DNA from: Actinomycetota bacterium
GTDB taxonomy: Bacteria; Actinomycetota; Actinomycetes; Nanopelagicales; Nanopelagicaceae
Assembly: GCA_947372165.1 (NCBI GenBank)
Contig: CANBSP010000006.1
Span: 1 to 64,000 of the forward strand
Direction of reading: 5' to 3'
DNA: 64,000 bases
The notes beneath the pieces were generated by a model. That model saw nothing but the letters and a program-made list of their open reading frames with translations. It was not told the origin of the DNA and did not search any database. The position numbers and the translations under genes were made by a program. Position 1 is the stretch's first letter, and every line of letters begins with the position of its first letter. Of the stretch, positions 36,191 through 48,619 are shown in pieces.

Positions 36191-37491
36191 GCAAGATCTC
36201 ACCCGTTCTCTCAGCACATTGGGATGAAGCAGATTCATTCACCATCGAGGGTTACAAGCGTCATGGTGGATATAACGCTGCACTCAAAGCGCTGGCAATG
36301 GAACCTGATGCAGTAATTGCACAGATTAAAGATTCGGGACTTCGTGGTCGCGGTGGCGCAGGCTTCCCAACCGGAATGAAGTGGAGCTTTATCCCACAAG
36401 GCGACGGCAAAGAGCATTACCTCGTCGTCAATGCTGATGAATCCGAGCCTGGTACTTGTAAGGATATGCCGCTTCTTATGGCAAACCCACATGTACTCAT
36501 CGAGGGCATGATCATTGCTTCATATGCGATTCGCGCTAATTACGCTTTCATCTATATTCGCGGTGAAGTTGTGCACGTTGTTCGTCGAGTGCAGGAAGCA
36601 ATTGCCGAGGCATATAAGGCAGGAATGCTTGGTAAGAATATCGGCGGAAAAGGTTTTGATTTAGAACTCGTTCTTCATATCGGAGCAGGTGCCTATATCT
36701 GCGGTGAAGAGACCGCACTCCTTGATTCACTCGAAGGCTTCCGCGGCCAACCGCGCCTTCGCCCACCATTCCCAGCTATTGCTGGGCTTTATGCCCGTCC
36801 AACTGTGGTCAATAACGTGGAATCCATTGCTAGCGTGCCAGCAATCATTGATCGCGGTAATGACTGGTTCCAAGGAATGGGTACCGAGAAGAGCAAGGGA
36901 TTCACCTTGTACTCACTCTCCGGCCACGTGACCAACCCAGGTCAGATCGAAGCACCACTCGGAATCACACTTCGCGAACTACTCGAACTCGCTGGGGGAG
37001 TCCGCGTCGGGCATTCACTGAAATTCTGGACACCTGGTGGTTCATCCACTCCGCTCTTCACCGCAGAACATCTTGATGTACCTCTGGATTACGAAGGCGT
37101 TGCAGCTGCGGGATCGATGCTTGGTACAAAAGCTCTGCAGATCTTCGACGAGACCACGTGCGTTGTTCGTGCAGTGCTTCGCTGGACCGAGTTCTATAAG
37201 CATGAGTCGTGCGGAAAGTGCACACCATGTCGTGAAGGTACATGGTGGCTGGTGCAGATGATCCGCGATCTCGAAGCTGGCAAAGGAACTCCTGCCGATC
37301 TCGACAAGCTCATTGATATCACCAACAACATTGCTGGCCGATCATTCTGTGCACTTGCAGATGGCGCAGCTAGCCCAATCATCTCTTCCATCAAATACTT
37401 CCGTGCTGAATATGAAGCGCACCTCACTAACGGTGGCTGCCCATTCGATCCAGCGAAATCCACACTCTTTGCGACAGTAGGGCAAGCATGA
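36187..37491 (+). CDS. nuoF: NuoF, NADH-binding subunit of complex I
   Basis: The 434-residue protein has the FMN/NADH site GLRGRGGAGFPTGMKW (near 50-65), NADESEPGTCKD, and the N3 [4Fe-4S] ligands in ESCGKCTPCREG plus SFCALADG. Presence of nuoE, nuoF and nuoG shows a NADH-oxidising complex I rather than an 11-subunit form. It overlaps nuoG by 4 nt. Confidence 0.96.
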   Translation: MSKISPVLSAHWDEADSFTIEGYKRHGGYNAALKALAMEPDAVIAQIKDSGLRGRGGAGFPTGMKWSFIPQGDGKEHYLVVNADESEPGTCKDMPLLMANPHVLIEGMIIASYAIRANYAFIYIRGEVVHVVRRVQEAIAEAYKAGMLGKNIGGKGFDLELVLHIGAGAYICGEETALLDSLEGFRGQPRLRPPFPAIAGLYARPTVVNNVESIASVPAIIDRGNDWFQGMGTEKSKGFTLYSLSGHVTNPGQIEAPLGITLRELLELAGGVRVGHSLKFWTPGGSSTPLFTAEHLDVPLDYEGVAAAGSMLGTKALQIFDETTCVVRAVLRWTEFYKHESCGKCTPCREGTWWLVQMIRDLEAGKGTPADLDKLIDITNNIAGRSFCALADGAASPIISSIKYFRAEYEAHLTNGGCPFDPAKSTLFATVGQA

Positions 37492-39821
37492 GCACCGAGA
37501 TCACAACCGATGTAGAGATGATCACTGTTGTCATCGATGGCTTTGATGTCACAGTTCCAAAAGGAACTCTCGTCATTCGCGCCGCTGAAAAACTTGGGAT
37601 CCAGATTCCACGTTTCTGCGACCACCCATTGCTCTCACCAGCAGGCGCATGTCGCCAATGCCTCGTTGATATTGAGATTAACGGCCGGGCATTCCCGAAG
37701 CCACAAGCCTCATGCACCATCCCAGTTGAAAACGGCATGATCGTGAAGACCCAGCTGACTTCAGAAGTCGCTGACAAGGCCCAAAAGGGCATCATGGAAC
37801 TCTTACTGATTAACCATCCACTTGATTGCCCAGTCTGCGATAAGGGCGGAGAGTGCCCACTTCAGAATCAAGCAATGAGCAATGGTCGTGAGGTATCTCG
37901 GTACGAGGGCGTGAAGCGTACTTATGAGAAGCCAACCGCTATTTCATCTCAGGTTCTGCTCGATCGCGAACGTTGCGTCCTCTGCGCGCGTTGCACCCGC
38001 TTTAGTGAAGAGATTGCTGGCGATCCATTCATCACACTGAATGAACGTGGCGCATTGCAGCAAGTTGGAATTTACGAGAAAGATCCATTCCGTTCGTACT
38101 TCTCTGGCAACACCGTGCAGATCTGCCCAGTCGGTGCACTCACTGGCGCTTCTTATCGATTCCGGTCACGACCATTCGATCTCGTCTCAACACCATCAGC
38201 GTGCGAACACTGCGCATCCGGTTGTGCGATGCGAACCGATGTACGTCGTGGCAAGACACTTCGTCGTCTCGCGGGTGAAGATGCTGAAGTCAACGAAGAG
38301 TGGAACTGCGACAAGGGTCGCTGGGCATTTAAATACATCAGCAGTAAAGAGCGCGTCACAACTCCTATGGTTCGGGGTGCTGATGGCGAACTCCATGAAG
38401 CATCATGGCCAGAGGCACTTGCTCGTGCTGCTGCTGGACTGAAAGGAAAGCGCGCTGGGGTACTTGTCGGCGGTCGCAGCACGATTGAAGATTCTTATGC
38501 TTATGCAAAGTTTGCTCGCATAGCTCTCAATACCAACGATATTGATTTCCGCGCGCGGCTTCACTCTGATGAAGAGGCAGCATTCCTTGCATCAATCGCA
38601 GCGCAGATCACCACTACATATCGCGATCTCGATAAAGCTGATCACGTCGTACTTGTCGATTTCGAACCAGAAGATGAATCACCAATCGTCTTCCTCCGTC
38701 TTTATAAGCAAGTACGTAAGCGTGGTCTCAAGGTTTCGACCGTTGCACCACTTGCTAGCCGTGGCTCACAAAAGCTTGGTGCGACAGTGCTTTCTAGCCT
38801 CACAGGTCTCACACTCACCGAGAAGTCAGTAATTCTTGTTGGCGAACGTGCCGCTGAAACAATCGGCCGCTTCACTGCAGTCGCAAGCCTTGCTTCTTCT
38901 TCTGGCGCTAAAGTCGCATGGATTCCACGTCGTGCCGGTGAATTCGGCGCACTCGTTGCTGGCGCACTCGGCAACCTCTTGCCAGGCGGCCGTCCAGTAA
39001 GTGATGCAGCAGCTCGCGTTGATATTCAAACTGCGTGGGGCGTAGATGCTCTTCCAGTAAAAGAAGGAAAAGCGACTTGGGAGATCTTGGAAGCTGCAAC
39101 CGATGGCCGCATTAATGCAGTTGTTGTCGGCGGAGTAGATCCACTCGACATCTCAGCTGAAGCGCTCGGACAGTTGCTCGATACTTCTACCTTTGTCCTT
39201 TCACTCGAAATTGCGCACTCTGCAATCACCGCAATCGCAGATGTCGTATTGCCGGTTGCCGCAGTATCGGAGAAGAGCGGATCATTCCTGAACTGGGAAG
39301 GACGCCCACGCTTCTTTGAGAAGGCGATTACAGATTCGCTCACTCGCAGCGATACTCGAATTCTCTCCGCCCTTGCAGATGAGATGGGTTCGCCGATCAA
39401 TCTGCCATCAGCAAAAGCTGTTGCAAGAGAACTTCAAGCTATTGGCAAGTGGGATGGGGCTCGTGCGAGTGCACCTGTCGTCGCGCCACTATCGTTGCCA
39501 ACTCCAGATGGCGATCATGCAATCTTGAACTCATGGCGCGAACTTCTTGACCTTGGCACACTCCAAGCAGGCGAAGAGAATCTCGCTGGAACTGCTCGTC
39601 CGGTAGAAGCTGTGATCTCAGCTGCTCGTGCCGCGCGGTTGGGTGTCACAACTGGTGATGCAATCACCATCTCGACCGGTCGTGGCTCAATCACTTTGCC
39701 AGCACGCATTGGTGAGATCGAAGAGAGCGCAATATGGCTTCCTCGAAATAGCGCTGGTTCACAATGTATTGCCAATCTCGGTGCCGCAAGCGGTCTAGTT
39801 GTAAAGGTGGCAAAGGCATGA
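37488..39821 (+). CDS. nuoG: NuoG, complex I 75-kDa Fe-S subunit
   Basis: The 777-residue protein has a ferredoxin-like N-terminus with [2Fe-2S] ligands ([15 protein letters not shown]), N5 with its His ligand ([14 protein letters not shown]), N4 (CVLCARC, ICPVGAL), and also an N7-type site (CEHCASGC, then WNCDKGRW), which only some bacteria have. A degenerate molybdopterin oxidoreductase domain follows. nuoH begins inside its last codons. Confidence 0.95.
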   Translation: MSTEITTDVEMITVVIDGFDVTVPKGTLVIRAAEKLGIQIPRFCDHPLLSPAGACRQCLVDIEINGRAFPKPQASCTIPVENGMIVKTQLTSEVADKAQKGIMELLLINHPLDCPVCDKGGECPLQNQAMSNGREVSRYEGVKRTYEKPTAISSQVLLDRERCVLCARCTRFSEEIAGDPFITLNERGALQQVGIYEKDPFRSYFSGNTVQICPVGALTGASYRFRSRPFDLVSTPSACEHCASGCAMRTDVRRGKTLRRLAGEDAEVNEEWNCDKGRWAFKYISSKERVTTPMVRGADGELHEASWPEALARAAAGLKGKRAGVLVGGRSTIEDSYAYAKFARIALNTNDIDFRARLHSDEEAAFLASIAAQITTTYRDLDKADHVVLVDFEPEDESPIVFLRLYKQVRKRGLKVSTVAPLASRGSQKLGATVLSSLTGLTLTEKSVILVGERAAETIGRFTAVASLASSSGAKVAWIPRRAGEFGALVAGALGNLLPGGRPVSDAAARVDIQTAWGVDALPVKEGKATWEILEAATDGRINAVVVGGVDPLDISAEALGQLLDTSTFVLSLEIAHSAITAIADVVLPVAAVSEKSGSFLNWEGRPRFFEKAITDSLTRSDTRILSALADEMGSPINLPSAKAVARELQAIGKWDGARASAPVVAPLSLPTPDGDHAILNSWRELLDLGTLQAGEENLAGTARPVEAVISAARAARLGVTTGDAITISTGRGSITLPARIGEIEESAIWLPRNSAGSQCIANLGAASGLVVKVAKA

Positions 39822-41044
39822 ATGCTGCAGCGCTCATTGGTCACGATCCTGGCTGGCTCATCGCCGTTAAGGGCTTGATCGTCTTCGTTCTCTGCGTCCT
39901 ACTTACCCTTATGTCGGTCTGGGGCGAACGTCGCATTGTTGCTCGAATGCAGATGCGCCTAGGGCCAAATCGGGTCGGCCCATTTGGACTTCTTCAATCT
40001 CTCGCGGACGGTGTAAAGCTTGCCCTTAAGGAAGATCTCATTCCCAAGGCAGCTGATCGAATCGTCTTTGTTATTGCACCAGTTATCAGTGCAACGACAT
40101 GTTTTATGGCCTTCGCAGTCATGCCACTTACCGGTGAAGTAAACCTCTTTGGCCACAAGACCGTTATGCAACTGACAGATTTACCTGTTGGCGTGCTCTA
40201 TGTCTTAGCAATTGCATCAGTTGGCGTCTATGGAATCGTTCTCGCCGGTTGGTCCTCTGGATCTACCTACCCACTTCTTGGCGGTCTTCGATCAAGTGCC
40301 CAGGTAATCTCTTATGAAGTTGCAATGGGACTTTCACTAGTCGCCGTCTTCATCTACTCGGGATCGATGTCGACATCAGATATCGTCGCAGCTCAACATA
40401 AGTGGTGGTACGCAGTTGTTCTCTTCCCATCATTTGTCATCTACGCAATTTCGATGGTCGGCGAAACTAACCGTGCGCCATTTGATTTAGCCGAAGCCGA
40501 AGGCGAGCTCGTAGGTGGCTTCCACACCGAGTACTCATCCCTTAAATTCGCACTCTTCTTCCTCGCTGAATACGTGAATATTGTTGCTGTCTCATCTCTT
40601 GCAACGACACTCTTCCTCGGCGGATATCACGCGCTCCCAGGTCTTACCTTTACCGAACATTGGCTAGGTGGCTGGTTCTGCATGGTCTGGTTCTTCGCCA
40701 AGGTTATTGGTTTCTTCTATCTCTTTGTCTGGCTTCGTGGCACCTTGCCTCGGATGCGTTATGACCAATTTATGAAGTTCGGTTGGAAGGTTTTGATTCC
40801 AACCTCACTTCTCTGGATCTTGGTTGTTTCAACACTTCGCGTCATGTCTGCTCGCGGCGAACCACGCGTTCTGATCGCCGCATTTACCTTCGGAATTGTC
40901 TTACTGATTATGGCTGCGACATCTCTCTATGAGCGCGCCACCCGTCAGGGGAATGTTGAAGGTCTGCCAGATAGCAGCGCCGAACCATCCTTCCCGGTTC
41001 CACATGTTCAAGGTATCAATCGAGTGGAGAGCAACAATGGATAA
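39818..41044 (+). CDS. nuoH: NuoH, complex I membrane subunit at the quinone channel
   Basis: The ATG at 39818 overlaps the nuoG stop by 4 nt and gives 408 residues with about eight helices; longer in-frame extensions lie inside nuoG and are not credible. Signatures are [35 protein letters not shown] and [17 protein letters not shown]. The subunit links the quinone chamber to the proton path. A polar C-terminal tail of about 35 residues runs beyond the last helix. Confidence 0.95.
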   Translation: MNAAALIGHDPGWLIAVKGLIVFVLCVLLTLMSVWGERRIVARMQMRLGPNRVGPFGLLQSLADGVKLALKEDLIPKAADRIVFVIAPVISATTCFMAFAVMPLTGEVNLFGHKTVMQLTDLPVGVLYVLAIASVGVYGIVLAGWSSGSTYPLLGGLRSSAQVISYEVAMGLSLVAVFIYSGSMSTSDIVAAQHKWWYAVVLFPSFVIYAISMVGETNRAPFDLAEAEGELVGGFHTEYSSLKFALFFLAEYVNIVAVSSLATTLFLGGYHALPGLTFTEHWLGGWFCMVWFFAKVIGFFYLFVWLRGTLPRMRYDQFMKFGWKVLIPTSLLWILVVSTLRVMSARGEPRVLIAAFTFGIVLLIMAATSLYERATRQGNVEGLPDSSAEPSFPVPHVQGINRVESNNG

Positions 41045-41657
41045 CTTAACCCCACGCGATAGTGAGTATGGCCTAGAGAAGGCGGCTTCTGAGAGCAAGC
41101 CAATCTTGGATCAATCTGCAGGATCATTCTTTAAGCAGCTCCTTGGATTCTGGGTCACCTTCGTTACTCAATTCAAGAAGGTCAATACCGTTGAATATCC
41201 AGAGGTTAAAGAGCCGACTGCCGAACGTTTCCATGGCCGTCACCAACTCAATCGCCATCCCGATGGCTTAGAGAAGTGCATTGGCTGCGAACTCTGTGCT
41301 TGGGCCTGCCCAGCAGATGCGATCTATGTCGAAGGTGGAGATAACACACCGGATGCTCAGTACTCACCGGGCGAGCGATACGGCAAGGTCTATCAGATTA
41401 ACTATTTGCGTTGCGTCTTCTGCGGTCTCTGCATCGAGGCTTGCCCAACTCGCGCATTGACGATGACCAATGAATATGAATTGGCAGATGACTCTCGCCG
41501 CAAATTGATCTTTGAGAAGGAAGATCTCTTAGCGCCGCTTCGCCAAGGAATGTTGATGCCGCCTCATCCTATGTATCCAGATTCAACAGATACCTCGTAT
41601 TACAAGGGTGAAGTCACTGGCTCGCACCCATCACAGGAGTCGAACCCTCATGTTTAA
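41037..41657 (+). CDS. nuoI: NuoI, complex I 23-kDa ferredoxin-like subunit
   Basis: The start at 41037 overlaps nuoH by 8 nt and gives 206 residues. Two [4Fe-4S] motifs are clear: [12 protein letters not shown] and [12 protein letters not shown], which hold N6a and N6b. The first 70 residues form an amphipathic and membrane-facing extension. The end overlaps nuoJ by 8 nt. Confidence 0.95.
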   Translation: MDNLTPRDSEYGLEKAASESKPILDQSAGSFFKQLLGFWVTFVTQFKKVNTVEYPEVKEPTAERFHGRHQLNRHPDGLEKCIGCELCAWACPADAIYVEGGDNTPDAQYSPGERYGKVYQINYLRCVFCGLCIEACPTRALTMTNEYELADDSRRKLIFEKEDLLAPLRQGMLMPPHPMYPDSTDTSYYKGEVTGSHPSQESNPHV

Positions 41658-42426
41658 TATGTCGCTCCAGGTAGGAAGCACACACACACCCGAGGCAGTT
41701 CTCTTCTGGGTTCTTGCTCCTATGGCAGTACTCGCAGCTCTTGGCATGCTCCTTGTAAAGAAGGCGGTGCACTCTGCGCTATTGCTCGCCTGGGTAATGA
41801 TCACTCTTGCAATCTTCTATATTGCCGAAGATGCACTCTTCCTTGGAATTGTTCAGGTGGTCGTCTATACCGGCGCCGTCATGATGCTCTTCCTCTTTAT
41901 TCTGATGTTGGTCGGCGTCGATAGCTCTGACTCACTCGTTGAAAATATTAAAGGCCAACGTCCAGCTTCGATTCTGGCGGCAGTTGGTTTTGGTGGCCTC
42001 TTGATCTCACTTATTGGTCGCGCGATCTCTTCGCATGATTCGGTCGGCCTCTCCATCGTCAATACCGATGGAAATGTTCAAGCGATTGCACAGGCTCTCT
42101 TTACTCAATATGTCTGGGCCTTTGAAGTAATTTCAGCGCTCTTAATCGTCGCGGCACTTGGTGCGATGGTCTTAGCTCATAGCGAACGAAAGCACCTCTC
42201 ACAGCGCCAACTTTCGGTCAATCGCTTCCGTCAAGGATCGCTGGCAGATACTGCAGGACTGCCGGCATCTGGTGTCTATGCACGACATAACGCAGTCGAT
42301 GTCCCAGCGCTCTTGCCTGATGGCACACCAGCGCCAAGTTCAATATCTGCAACTCTGGCGGCGCGCGGTGACATTATCGCGACCGCCCCATTCGAACTCC
42401 AGATTCATGAAGCGGAGGAGAATTAA
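41650..42426 (+). CDS. nuoJ: NuoJ, complex I membrane subunit
   Basis: The ATG at 41650 gives 258 residues. About five helices end near residue 178, with the conserved [20 protein letters not shown] in the third. The remaining 80 residues form a polar tail, longer than in enterobacterial NuoJ. The stop TAA overlaps the nuoK ATG by one base. Confidence 0.93.
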   Translation: MFNMSLQVGSTHTPEAVLFWVLAPMAVLAALGMLLVKKAVHSALLLAWVMITLAIFYIAEDALFLGIVQVVVYTGAVMMLFLFILMLVGVDSSDSLVENIKGQRPASILAAVGFGGLLISLIGRAISSHDSVGLSIVNTDGNVQAIAQALFTQYVWAFEVISALLIVAALGAMVLAHSERKHLSQRQLSVNRFRQGSLADTAGLPASGVYARHNAVDVPALLPDGTPAPSSISATLAARGDIIATAPFELQIHEAEEN

Positions 42427-42725
42427 TGGATATCTCGAATTACATCTACCTATCAGCGATTCTCTTCACCATCGGTGCGATCGGCGTCATCGTTCGCCGT
42501 AATGCGATCGTCGTCTTTATGTGTGTTGAGTTAATGCTCAATGCCGCAAATCTCGCATTCGTAACCTTTGCCCGTATCAATGGCAATATCGATGGTCAGA
42601 TCGCATCCTTCTTCACGATGGTTGTGGCTGCCTGCGAAGTAGTCGTTGGACTGGCGATTATCGTGACGATGTATCGCTCACGTCGATCAGCATCTGTCGA
42701 TGATGCTAGTTTGTTGAAGCGATAA
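42426..42725 (+). CDS. nuoK: NuoK, complex I membrane subunit
   Basis: The 99-residue protein has three helices with the NuoK pattern [17 protein letters not shown], including the conserved membrane Glu (E36), and a second glutamate in [11 protein letters not shown] (E72). Both are part of the proton path. The length is typical. Confidence 0.95.
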   Translation: MDISNYIYLSAILFTIGAIGVIVRRNAIVVFMCVELMLNAANLAFVTFARINGNIDGQIASFFTMVVAACEVVVGLAIIVTMYRSRRSASVDDASLLKR

Positions 42726-42727
42726 CC

Positions 42728-44617
42728 ATGACAACTCGATCAGATCTCGTCTTCCTCATCGCTCTTCCGCTCTTTAGCTCGGCGCTCCTCTTACTACTTG
42801 GCAAGATTGCCAATAAGTGGGGCCACCTCTTCGCGACCGTGATCTCGGCATCTACCTTTGGAATCGGTCTCTACGAATTCTTTGCCATGCGCTCTCGATC
42901 AGGGGATGCTCGGGCTGCCACCCAGCACCTCTTTGAGTGGATCTCAGTGGGCACCTTTAAAGTCGATGCCTCATTACTCCTGGATCAGTTGAGTATCTGT
43001 TTCGTTCTCTTAATTACCGGCGTCGGAACCTTGATTCATATCTATTCGATCGCCTATATGTCCCACGATCTCGATCGACGTAGGTTCTTCGCCTACCTCA
43101 ACCTCTTCGTTGCTGCGATGCTCTTGCTCGTCCTCGGCGACTCCTACCTCAATCTCTATGTCGGATGGGAAGGCGTCGGTCTTGCCTCATATCTCCTCAT
43201 TGGTTTCTGGAACCAGAAGCCGGCTTATGCCGTTGCCGCAAAGAAAGCATTTGTAGCTAACCGCGTTGGCGATGTGGGCCTCTCACTTGCGATCATGATC
43301 GCCTTTACACAATTTGGATCAGTGACCTTCGCTGGCGTTAAGAGTGGCGCTGCCTCAGCCTCACCTGCCGCGCTCACCGCGATTGGCGCGATGCTTCTCC
43401 TTGCAGCTGCAGGTAAATCTGCACAATTCCCATTGCAGTCGTGGCTCGGCGATGCGATGGCTGGTCCGACTCCAGTCTCAGCTCTCATTCACGCAGCGAC
43501 CATGGTCACCGCTGGCGTCTACCTCATCACCCGTTCAAACTTCATCTTTGATGCTTCTGCAACGGCACGTCTGCTCGTCGTCATCGTTGGTGCAATCACA
43601 CTTCTCTTCGGAGCGATTGTTGGTACGGCGAAAGATGATATTAAGAAGGCGCTTGCTGCCTCAACAATGTCGCAGATCGGTTACATGATCTTGGCAACGG
43701 GGCTTGGACCAGTGGGTTACGCCTTTGCGATCATGCATCTTCTCACTCACGGCTTCTTTAAGGCGAGCATGTTCCTTGGAGCAGGTTCGGTTATGCACGG
43801 CATGAACGATGAAGTAAATATGCGCCGTTATGGTGCACTTGGTCGAGTGATGCCGATTACCGCCATCACCTTCGGGCTTGGTTACTTAGCAATTATTGGT
43901 GTCCCACCATTTGCTGGCTTCTACTCAAAAGATAAGATCATTGAGACTGCCTTTAACGCTGGTGGAAGTAAAGGAATTCTCCTTGGCGGAGCAGCACTTC
44001 TTGGTGCCGCAATCACCGCTTTCTATATGACTCGAGTCTTTGTACTTACCTTTATGGGAAGCAAGCGTTGGGATGATCAAGCCCACCCACACGAGTCGCC
44101 ATCACTTATGTGGATTCCAATGGTCTTGCTTTCAGTCGGGTCAGTCGCATCAGGCTTCTTATTAAGCAAGGGGAGCGCGCTCGTTCATTGGCTTGCACCA
44201 GTTGTAAATGCCTCTGATTCAGAGGGCGGCGTCGAGCTCATGAAGCCAATCGTCGTCTCCGCACTCGCACTGGGTGTTGTGGTCCTTGGTGTTATGACTG
44301 CAATCATTAAGTACGGTCGTAGCGTCCCAGTTGAAGCACCTGAAGGGTCACTGCTTACCCGCTTCGCTCGTCGCGACCTCGGTCAAGATGATCTCAACCA
44401 TCGCCTCTTAGTCCTACCTGGCCAGGCAATCACTCGCACACTTGTCTCAACGGATTACGGATTCATCGATGGCATCGTTCGGGCTGTGGGTTGGACACTT
44501 GGCTACATCTCTACCTCACTCAAGAAGATTCAAAATGGTTACGTCCGTAGTTATGCGCTCTTGATGACGCTCGGTGCAATCGCCCTTCTCGCAACGATCT
44601 GGTTGGTGACCCTATGA
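42728..44617 (+). CDS. nuoL: NuoL, antiporter-like complex I subunit
   Basis: The 629-residue protein has the Mrp-like antiporter core ([17 protein letters not shown], then [20 protein letters not shown]), with key Glu and Lys residues in place, and a C-terminal extension with the lateral helix and final anchor (ending ATIWLVTL). It overlaps nuoM by 4 nt. Confidence 0.95.
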   Translation: MTTRSDLVFLIALPLFSSALLLLLGKIANKWGHLFATVISASTFGIGLYEFFAMRSRSGDARAATQHLFEWISVGTFKVDASLLLDQLSICFVLLITGVGTLIHIYSIAYMSHDLDRRRFFAYLNLFVAAMLLLVLGDSYLNLYVGWEGVGLASYLLIGFWNQKPAYAVAAKKAFVANRVGDVGLSLAIMIAFTQFGSVTFAGVKSGAASASPAALTAIGAMLLLAAAGKSAQFPLQSWLGDAMAGPTPVSALIHAATMVTAGVYLITRSNFIFDASATARLLVVIVGAITLLFGAIVGTAKDDIKKALAASTMSQIGYMILATGLGPVGYAFAIMHLLTHGFFKASMFLGAGSVMHGMNDEVNMRRYGALGRVMPITAITFGLGYLAIIGVPPFAGFYSKDKIIETAFNAGGSKGILLGGAALLGAAITAFYMTRVFVLTFMGSKRWDDQAHPHESPSLMWIPMVLLSVGSVASGFLLSKGSALVHWLAPVVNASDSEGGVELMKPIVVSALALGVVVLGVMTAIIKYGRSVPVEAPEGSLLTRFARRDLGQDDLNHRLLVLPGQAITRTLVSTDYGFIDGIVRAVGWTLGYISTSLKKIQNGYVRSYALLMTLGAIALLATIWLVTL

Positions 44618-46119
44618 GCCTCTTAACACTTCTCGAACTCACGCCACTTCTTGGGGCGGTACTTCTCTATGCCGTACCACGACAGAATGCCAAGCTCATC
44701 AAGCAGGTCGCTTTCGGGTTATCAGTTGTGACGCTTGTGGTCTCTGGCCTTATGGCCTATCGCTTTAAGACCAATGCCACTGGAATGCAATTTGTTGAAT
44801 CTCATTCGTGGATCTCAAACTTTGGCATTCGCTATGCAGTGGGTATTGATGGCATGGCGCTGGTATTGATTCTTCTCACGACTATTCTGACACCGATCGT
44901 CTTTCTCGCCGGTTGGAATGAAGCTGATAATGGTCGATGGAGCGTGCGTACCTTCTATGTCTTGATGCTCGTCCTAGAAAGTTCGATGATCGCAGTATTT
45001 GCGGCTACCGATGTCTTCCTCTTCTATGTGATCTTTGAGGCGATGTTAATCCCGGTCTACCTCCTCATCGGCGGCTATGGCCGAGGCGAACGTTCGCAAG
45101 CTGCCATGAAATTCTTGCTCTACTCACTCTTTGGCGGCCTCTTAATGTTGGCCTCATTGATCGGTATCTACATCATCTCGACCAATCAAATTGGCGGAAC
45201 CTTCGATCTGGCAAAGCTTGCGACGCTGCAGATTGATTCTGGAACCGAGAACTTCCTCTTCTTAGGATTCTTCATCGCCTTCGCAATTAAGGCGCCGCTG
45301 TGGCCATTCCATACCTGGTTACCGGGGGCCGCGAAATCTGCGACGCCGGCAACATCAGTTCTGCTCTTGGGCGTGCTCGATAAGGTCGGCACCTACGGAA
45401 TGATCCGCTTCTGTATCACCCTCTTCCCGCATGCGACGAAGACCTTTACCCCATTGATTATTGTGCTCGCGATCATCTCTATTCTTTATGGCGCCTTCCT
45501 TGCGATCGGCCAACGCGATATCAACGGACTGATCGCCTTCACATCCATTAGCCACTTCGGCTTCATCGTCCTTGGCATCTTCGCGATGACGTCACAAGGC
45601 CTTTCTGGTGCAACGCTCTATATGGTGAACCACGGATTCTCGACCGCCGCACTCTTCATAGTTGCAGGCTGGATGGTTGCTCGTCGCAACTCATCCCAGA
45701 TCGAAGATTTCGGTGGCCTACAGCGAGTCACGCCAGTTATGGCTTGGTGCTTCTTTATCGCTGGCATGTCAGCGCTCGCGCTACCTGGTATCTCAAGTTT
45801 CGTGAGTGAATTCTTAGTCCTCGTCGGAACCTTCACTCGATATCCAGTCGCAGCGATCTTTGGAACGACTGGCATCGTCCTTGCCGCGCTCTACGTCTTA
45901 ATCACGGTTCAGCGATCACTTCACGGTCCAACCACTGCAGGGAATGAAGAACTCAAGGATCTCAATCTGCGTGAGAAGATTGCAATTGCTCCAGTCATTG
46001 CCATCTTGATTCTGATGGGCTTCTTCCCGAAGCCAATCTTGAATTGGATTAATCCAAGTTCGCAGCAGACGATGCAGGCTGCTGGATATTCAGATCCGCT
46101 TCCGAAGGCAGGCAAGTAA
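44614..46119 (+). CDS. nuoM: NuoM, antiporter-like complex I subunit
   Basis: The 501-residue protein has about 14 helices and the NuoM motifs [20 protein letters not shown] and [18 protein letters not shown]. It is one of three proton-pumping modules. The TAA overlaps the nuoN ATG by one base. Confidence 0.95.
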   Translation: MSLLTLLELTPLLGAVLLYAVPRQNAKLIKQVAFGLSVVTLVVSGLMAYRFKTNATGMQFVESHSWISNFGIRYAVGIDGMALVLILLTTILTPIVFLAGWNEADNGRWSVRTFYVLMLVLESSMIAVFAATDVFLFYVIFEAMLIPVYLLIGGYGRGERSQAAMKFLLYSLFGGLLMLASLIGIYIISTNQIGGTFDLAKLATLQIDSGTENFLFLGFFIAFAIKAPLWPFHTWLPGAAKSATPATSVLLLGVLDKVGTYGMIRFCITLFPHATKTFTPLIIVLAIISILYGAFLAIGQRDINGLIAFTSISHFGFIVLGIFAMTSQGLSGATLYMVNHGFSTAALFIVAGWMVARRNSSQIEDFGGLQRVTPVMAWCFFIAGMSALALPGISSFVSEFLVLVGTFTRYPVAAIFGTTGIVLAALYVLITVQRSLHGPTTAGNEELKDLNLREKIAIAPVIAILILMGFFPKPILNWINPSSQQTMQAAGYSDPLPKAGK

Positions 46120-47633
46120 TGTTCACATCACCACACCTCAATTACGGACTCCTTGCCCCAATCCTCATCATTTTGGCTGGTGCACTTGTCGGAGTCGGCG
46201 TTGAAGCATTTGTTCGCAAAACTCTTCGTGCGACCGTTCAACTCTGGGTTGCACTCGCGACAGTCCTTGTAGCCGTTGTGGATCTCTTTATCGTTCGCAA
46301 TCAACGATCCACCACCATTGCGATCGATTCAGTGACCTTTGATGGCGCAACCGTCTTTATGCAGGGCACCATCTTGGTTTTAGCCTTCTTTGCACTCCTT
46401 CTCATCTCAGATCGTGGCAGCTTCGTCGCCCAGGCATCAGCTATTCCTGGATCTCAAGATGAAGTAAGCGCAGATTTAGAAGGTAAGAGTCAGACAGAAG
46501 TCTTCCCGCTCACGCTCTTTGCGATCAGCGGAATGATGCTCTTCCCGGCGGCTACCGATCTCATCACTCTCTTTGTCGCCTTGGAGATCCTCTCCCTACC
46601 GCTCTATCTGATGGCTGGTCTCTCTCGCCGCCGTCGCCTCCTCTCGCAAGAGGCTGCACTTAAGTACTTCTTACTTGGCGCATATTCGTCGGCCTTCTTC
46701 CTCTTCGGTGGCGCCTTCCTCTACGGATACTCCGGCTCGCTCTCACTCAATGGCATTGCGGCTGCAGTTGCAGCAAGTGCTGGCAACGACATCTTCTTAC
46801 TCTTAGGCATCATCTTCTTGATGGTTGGACTGCTCTTTAAGATCGGCGCTGCCCCATTCCATTCTTGGACTCCCGATGTCTACCAAGGTGCACCGACTCC
46901 GATCACCGGCTTTATGGCTGCTTGCACCAAGGTCGCGGCAGTTGGCGCAATGGCGCGAATCTTCTATGTGGCACTCTCTGCCGATCTTGTGCAGTGGCGA
47001 CCAATCATCACCGTCATCAGCATCATTACGATGCTTCTGGGCGCGATTGCAGCTATGACGACGCGGGATGTGAAGCGCACACTTGCCTTCTCATCTATCG
47101 CCCACGCAGGCTTCCTTCTCATCGGCATCGTCGCACTCAATCAATCAGGTTTGAAAGCAACGCTCTTCTACCTGGTTGCTTATGGTTTCGCCACGTTGGG
47201 TGCATTCTCAGTTGTGACGCTAGTTCGCGATTCGGCAGGTGAAGTAACCGATATGAATCGTTGGGTTGGCCTTGGTAAGAAGTCACCACTTATTGCTGGC
47301 GCTTTCTGCCTCTTCCTTCTCAGTTTCGGTGGAATTCCACTGACAAGCGGATTCATCGCAAAGTTCTCGATCTTCACAGCAGCATATGAGGGTGGAAACA
47401 CAACGATTGTGGTCTTTGGTGTGCTCACCAGCGCAATTGCACTCTTCTTCTATCTTCGCGTGATTGTTCTTCTCTTCTTCACCGAACCAAAGAGTGATGC
47501 AGTGAGCGTCTCTATCCCATCACCGAAGGTCAGTTTTGTACTTGCAGCAAGTGCGATTGTGACTATTGTTCTTGGTGTGTACCCATCAATCTTGCTCAAT
47601 ACCGCACAGAGCTTCGCAACCTTCCTTCGTTAA
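46119..47633 (+). CDS. nuoN: NuoN, antiporter-like complex I subunit
   Basis: The 504-residue polytopic protein has LFVALEILSLPLYLMAGLSR, KYFLLGAYSSAFFLFG and GAAPFHSWTPDVYQGAPTP, the NuoN signature. It completes the 14-subunit set. The stop overlaps the start of the polyprenyl synthase gene by one base, so the two are coupled. Confidence 0.95.
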   Translation: MFTSPHLNYGLLAPILIILAGALVGVGVEAFVRKTLRATVQLWVALATVLVAVVDLFIVRNQRSTTIAIDSVTFDGATVFMQGTILVLAFFALLLISDRGSFVAQASAIPGSQDEVSADLEGKSQTEVFPLTLFAISGMMLFPAATDLITLFVALEILSLPLYLMAGLSRRRRLLSQEAALKYFLLGAYSSAFFLFGGAFLYGYSGSLSLNGIAAAVAASAGNDIFLLLGIIFLMVGLLFKIGAAPFHSWTPDVYQGAPTPITGFMAACTKVAAVGAMARIFYVALSADLVQWRPIITVISIITMLLGAIAAMTTRDVKRTLAFSSIAHAGFLLIGIVALNQSGLKATLFYLVAYGFATLGAFSVVTLVRDSAGEVTDMNRWVGLGKKSPLIAGAFCLFLLSFGGIPLTSGFIAKFSIFTAAYEGGNTTIVVFGVLTSAIALFFYLRVIVLLFFTEPKSDAVSVSIPSPKVSFVLAASAIVTIVLGVYPSILLNTAQSFATFLR

Positions 47634-48619
47634 TGTCACTAGGAATCCCGCAGCTCGATCCTGATCTGGAAGCCTCACTCACCGCCGATATGGCGCGGGT
47701 GGAGACACTGCTGCGCTCACATATTGAGGGTGAATACCCACTTGTTATTGAGACCTCGCGCCATCTCGTTGAGGCCGGGGGAAAGCGGTTACGCCCACTC
47801 CTCACCCTCCTAGGCGCTCAATTTGGGGATCCCGCAGCGGGTGGCATTGTTGAGGCGGCAGTCGTCTGCGAACTCACCCATCTTGCGACGCTCTATCACG
47901 ATGATGTGATGGATGAAGCGACCTTGCGTCGAGGTGTAGAGAGTGCGAATAATCGTTGGGGCAATACCGTAGCGATTTTGACCGGTGATTATCTCTTCGC
48001 CAAGGCCTCTCAACTCCTGGCCGACCTCGGGCCCGAGGCAGTACGACTTCAGGCAATAACCTTTGAACGACTTGTTATCGGCCAGATCACCGAGACCCAA
48101 GGGTCCACCGAAGGACTTTCTCAGATTGATCACTATCTTCAAGTCATCTCTGGAAAGACGAGTTCGCTGATTGCAACAAGTATTCGCTTTGGCGCAATGC
48201 TTTCTGGCGCCGATAACGCGACTACCGAACAACTCACCAAGTATGGCGAGTTAATCGGCACACTCTTTCAACTCGCTGACGATGTCATTGATATCTCGAG
48301 TGAGAGCTCTGAATCGGGCAAGACCCCAGGGACTGATCTTCGCGAAGGTGTACCAACCCTCGTCACTCTCCACATACTGCACTCTGATGACCCTGCCGAT
48401 GCGCAATTGCGGGCAATTCTCTCGGCGCCAATTACTGATGAAGAAGTGGTCGCCAAAACTCTAGCGACATTGCGCAACCATCGTGCTCTTGAGCAAGCTC
48501 GAGAGATTCTTCGCGACTATGCCGATCAGGCGCGCGCGATGATTAAAGATATTCCGACTGGCCCAGCAAAGGACGCGCTACTTAATTTGTGCGATGCGAT
48601 CATCACTCGAAGCGCTTGA
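47633..48619 (+). CDS. Long-chain polyprenyl diphosphate synthase (quinone tail)
   Basis: The 328-residue trans-prenyltransferase has the first Asp-rich motif DDVMD (90-94) and the second one in QLADDVIDI (near 218-226). The residue pattern before the first motif (LTHLATLYHDD) lacks bulky aromatics at the chain-length floor, in line with C35-C45 products. Its coupling to nuoN and the nearby menA point to the menaquinone side chain; exact chain length cannot be read. The 3' end overlaps the convergent RarD-like gene by 42 bp. Confidence 0.9.
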   Translation: MSLGIPQLDPDLEASLTADMARVETLLRSHIEGEYPLVIETSRHLVEAGGKRLRPLLTLLGAQFGDPAAGGIVEAAVVCELTHLATLYHDDVMDEATLRRGVESANNRWGNTVAILTGDYLFAKASQLLADLGPEAVRLQAITFERLVIGQITETQGSTEGLSQIDHYLQVISGKTSSLIATSIRFGAMLSGADNATTEQLTKYGELIGTLFQLADDVIDISSESSESGKTPGTDLREGVPTLVTLHILHSDDPADAQLRAILSAPITDEEVVAKTLATLRNHRALEQAREILRDYADQARAMIKDIPTGPAKDALLNLCDAIITRSA

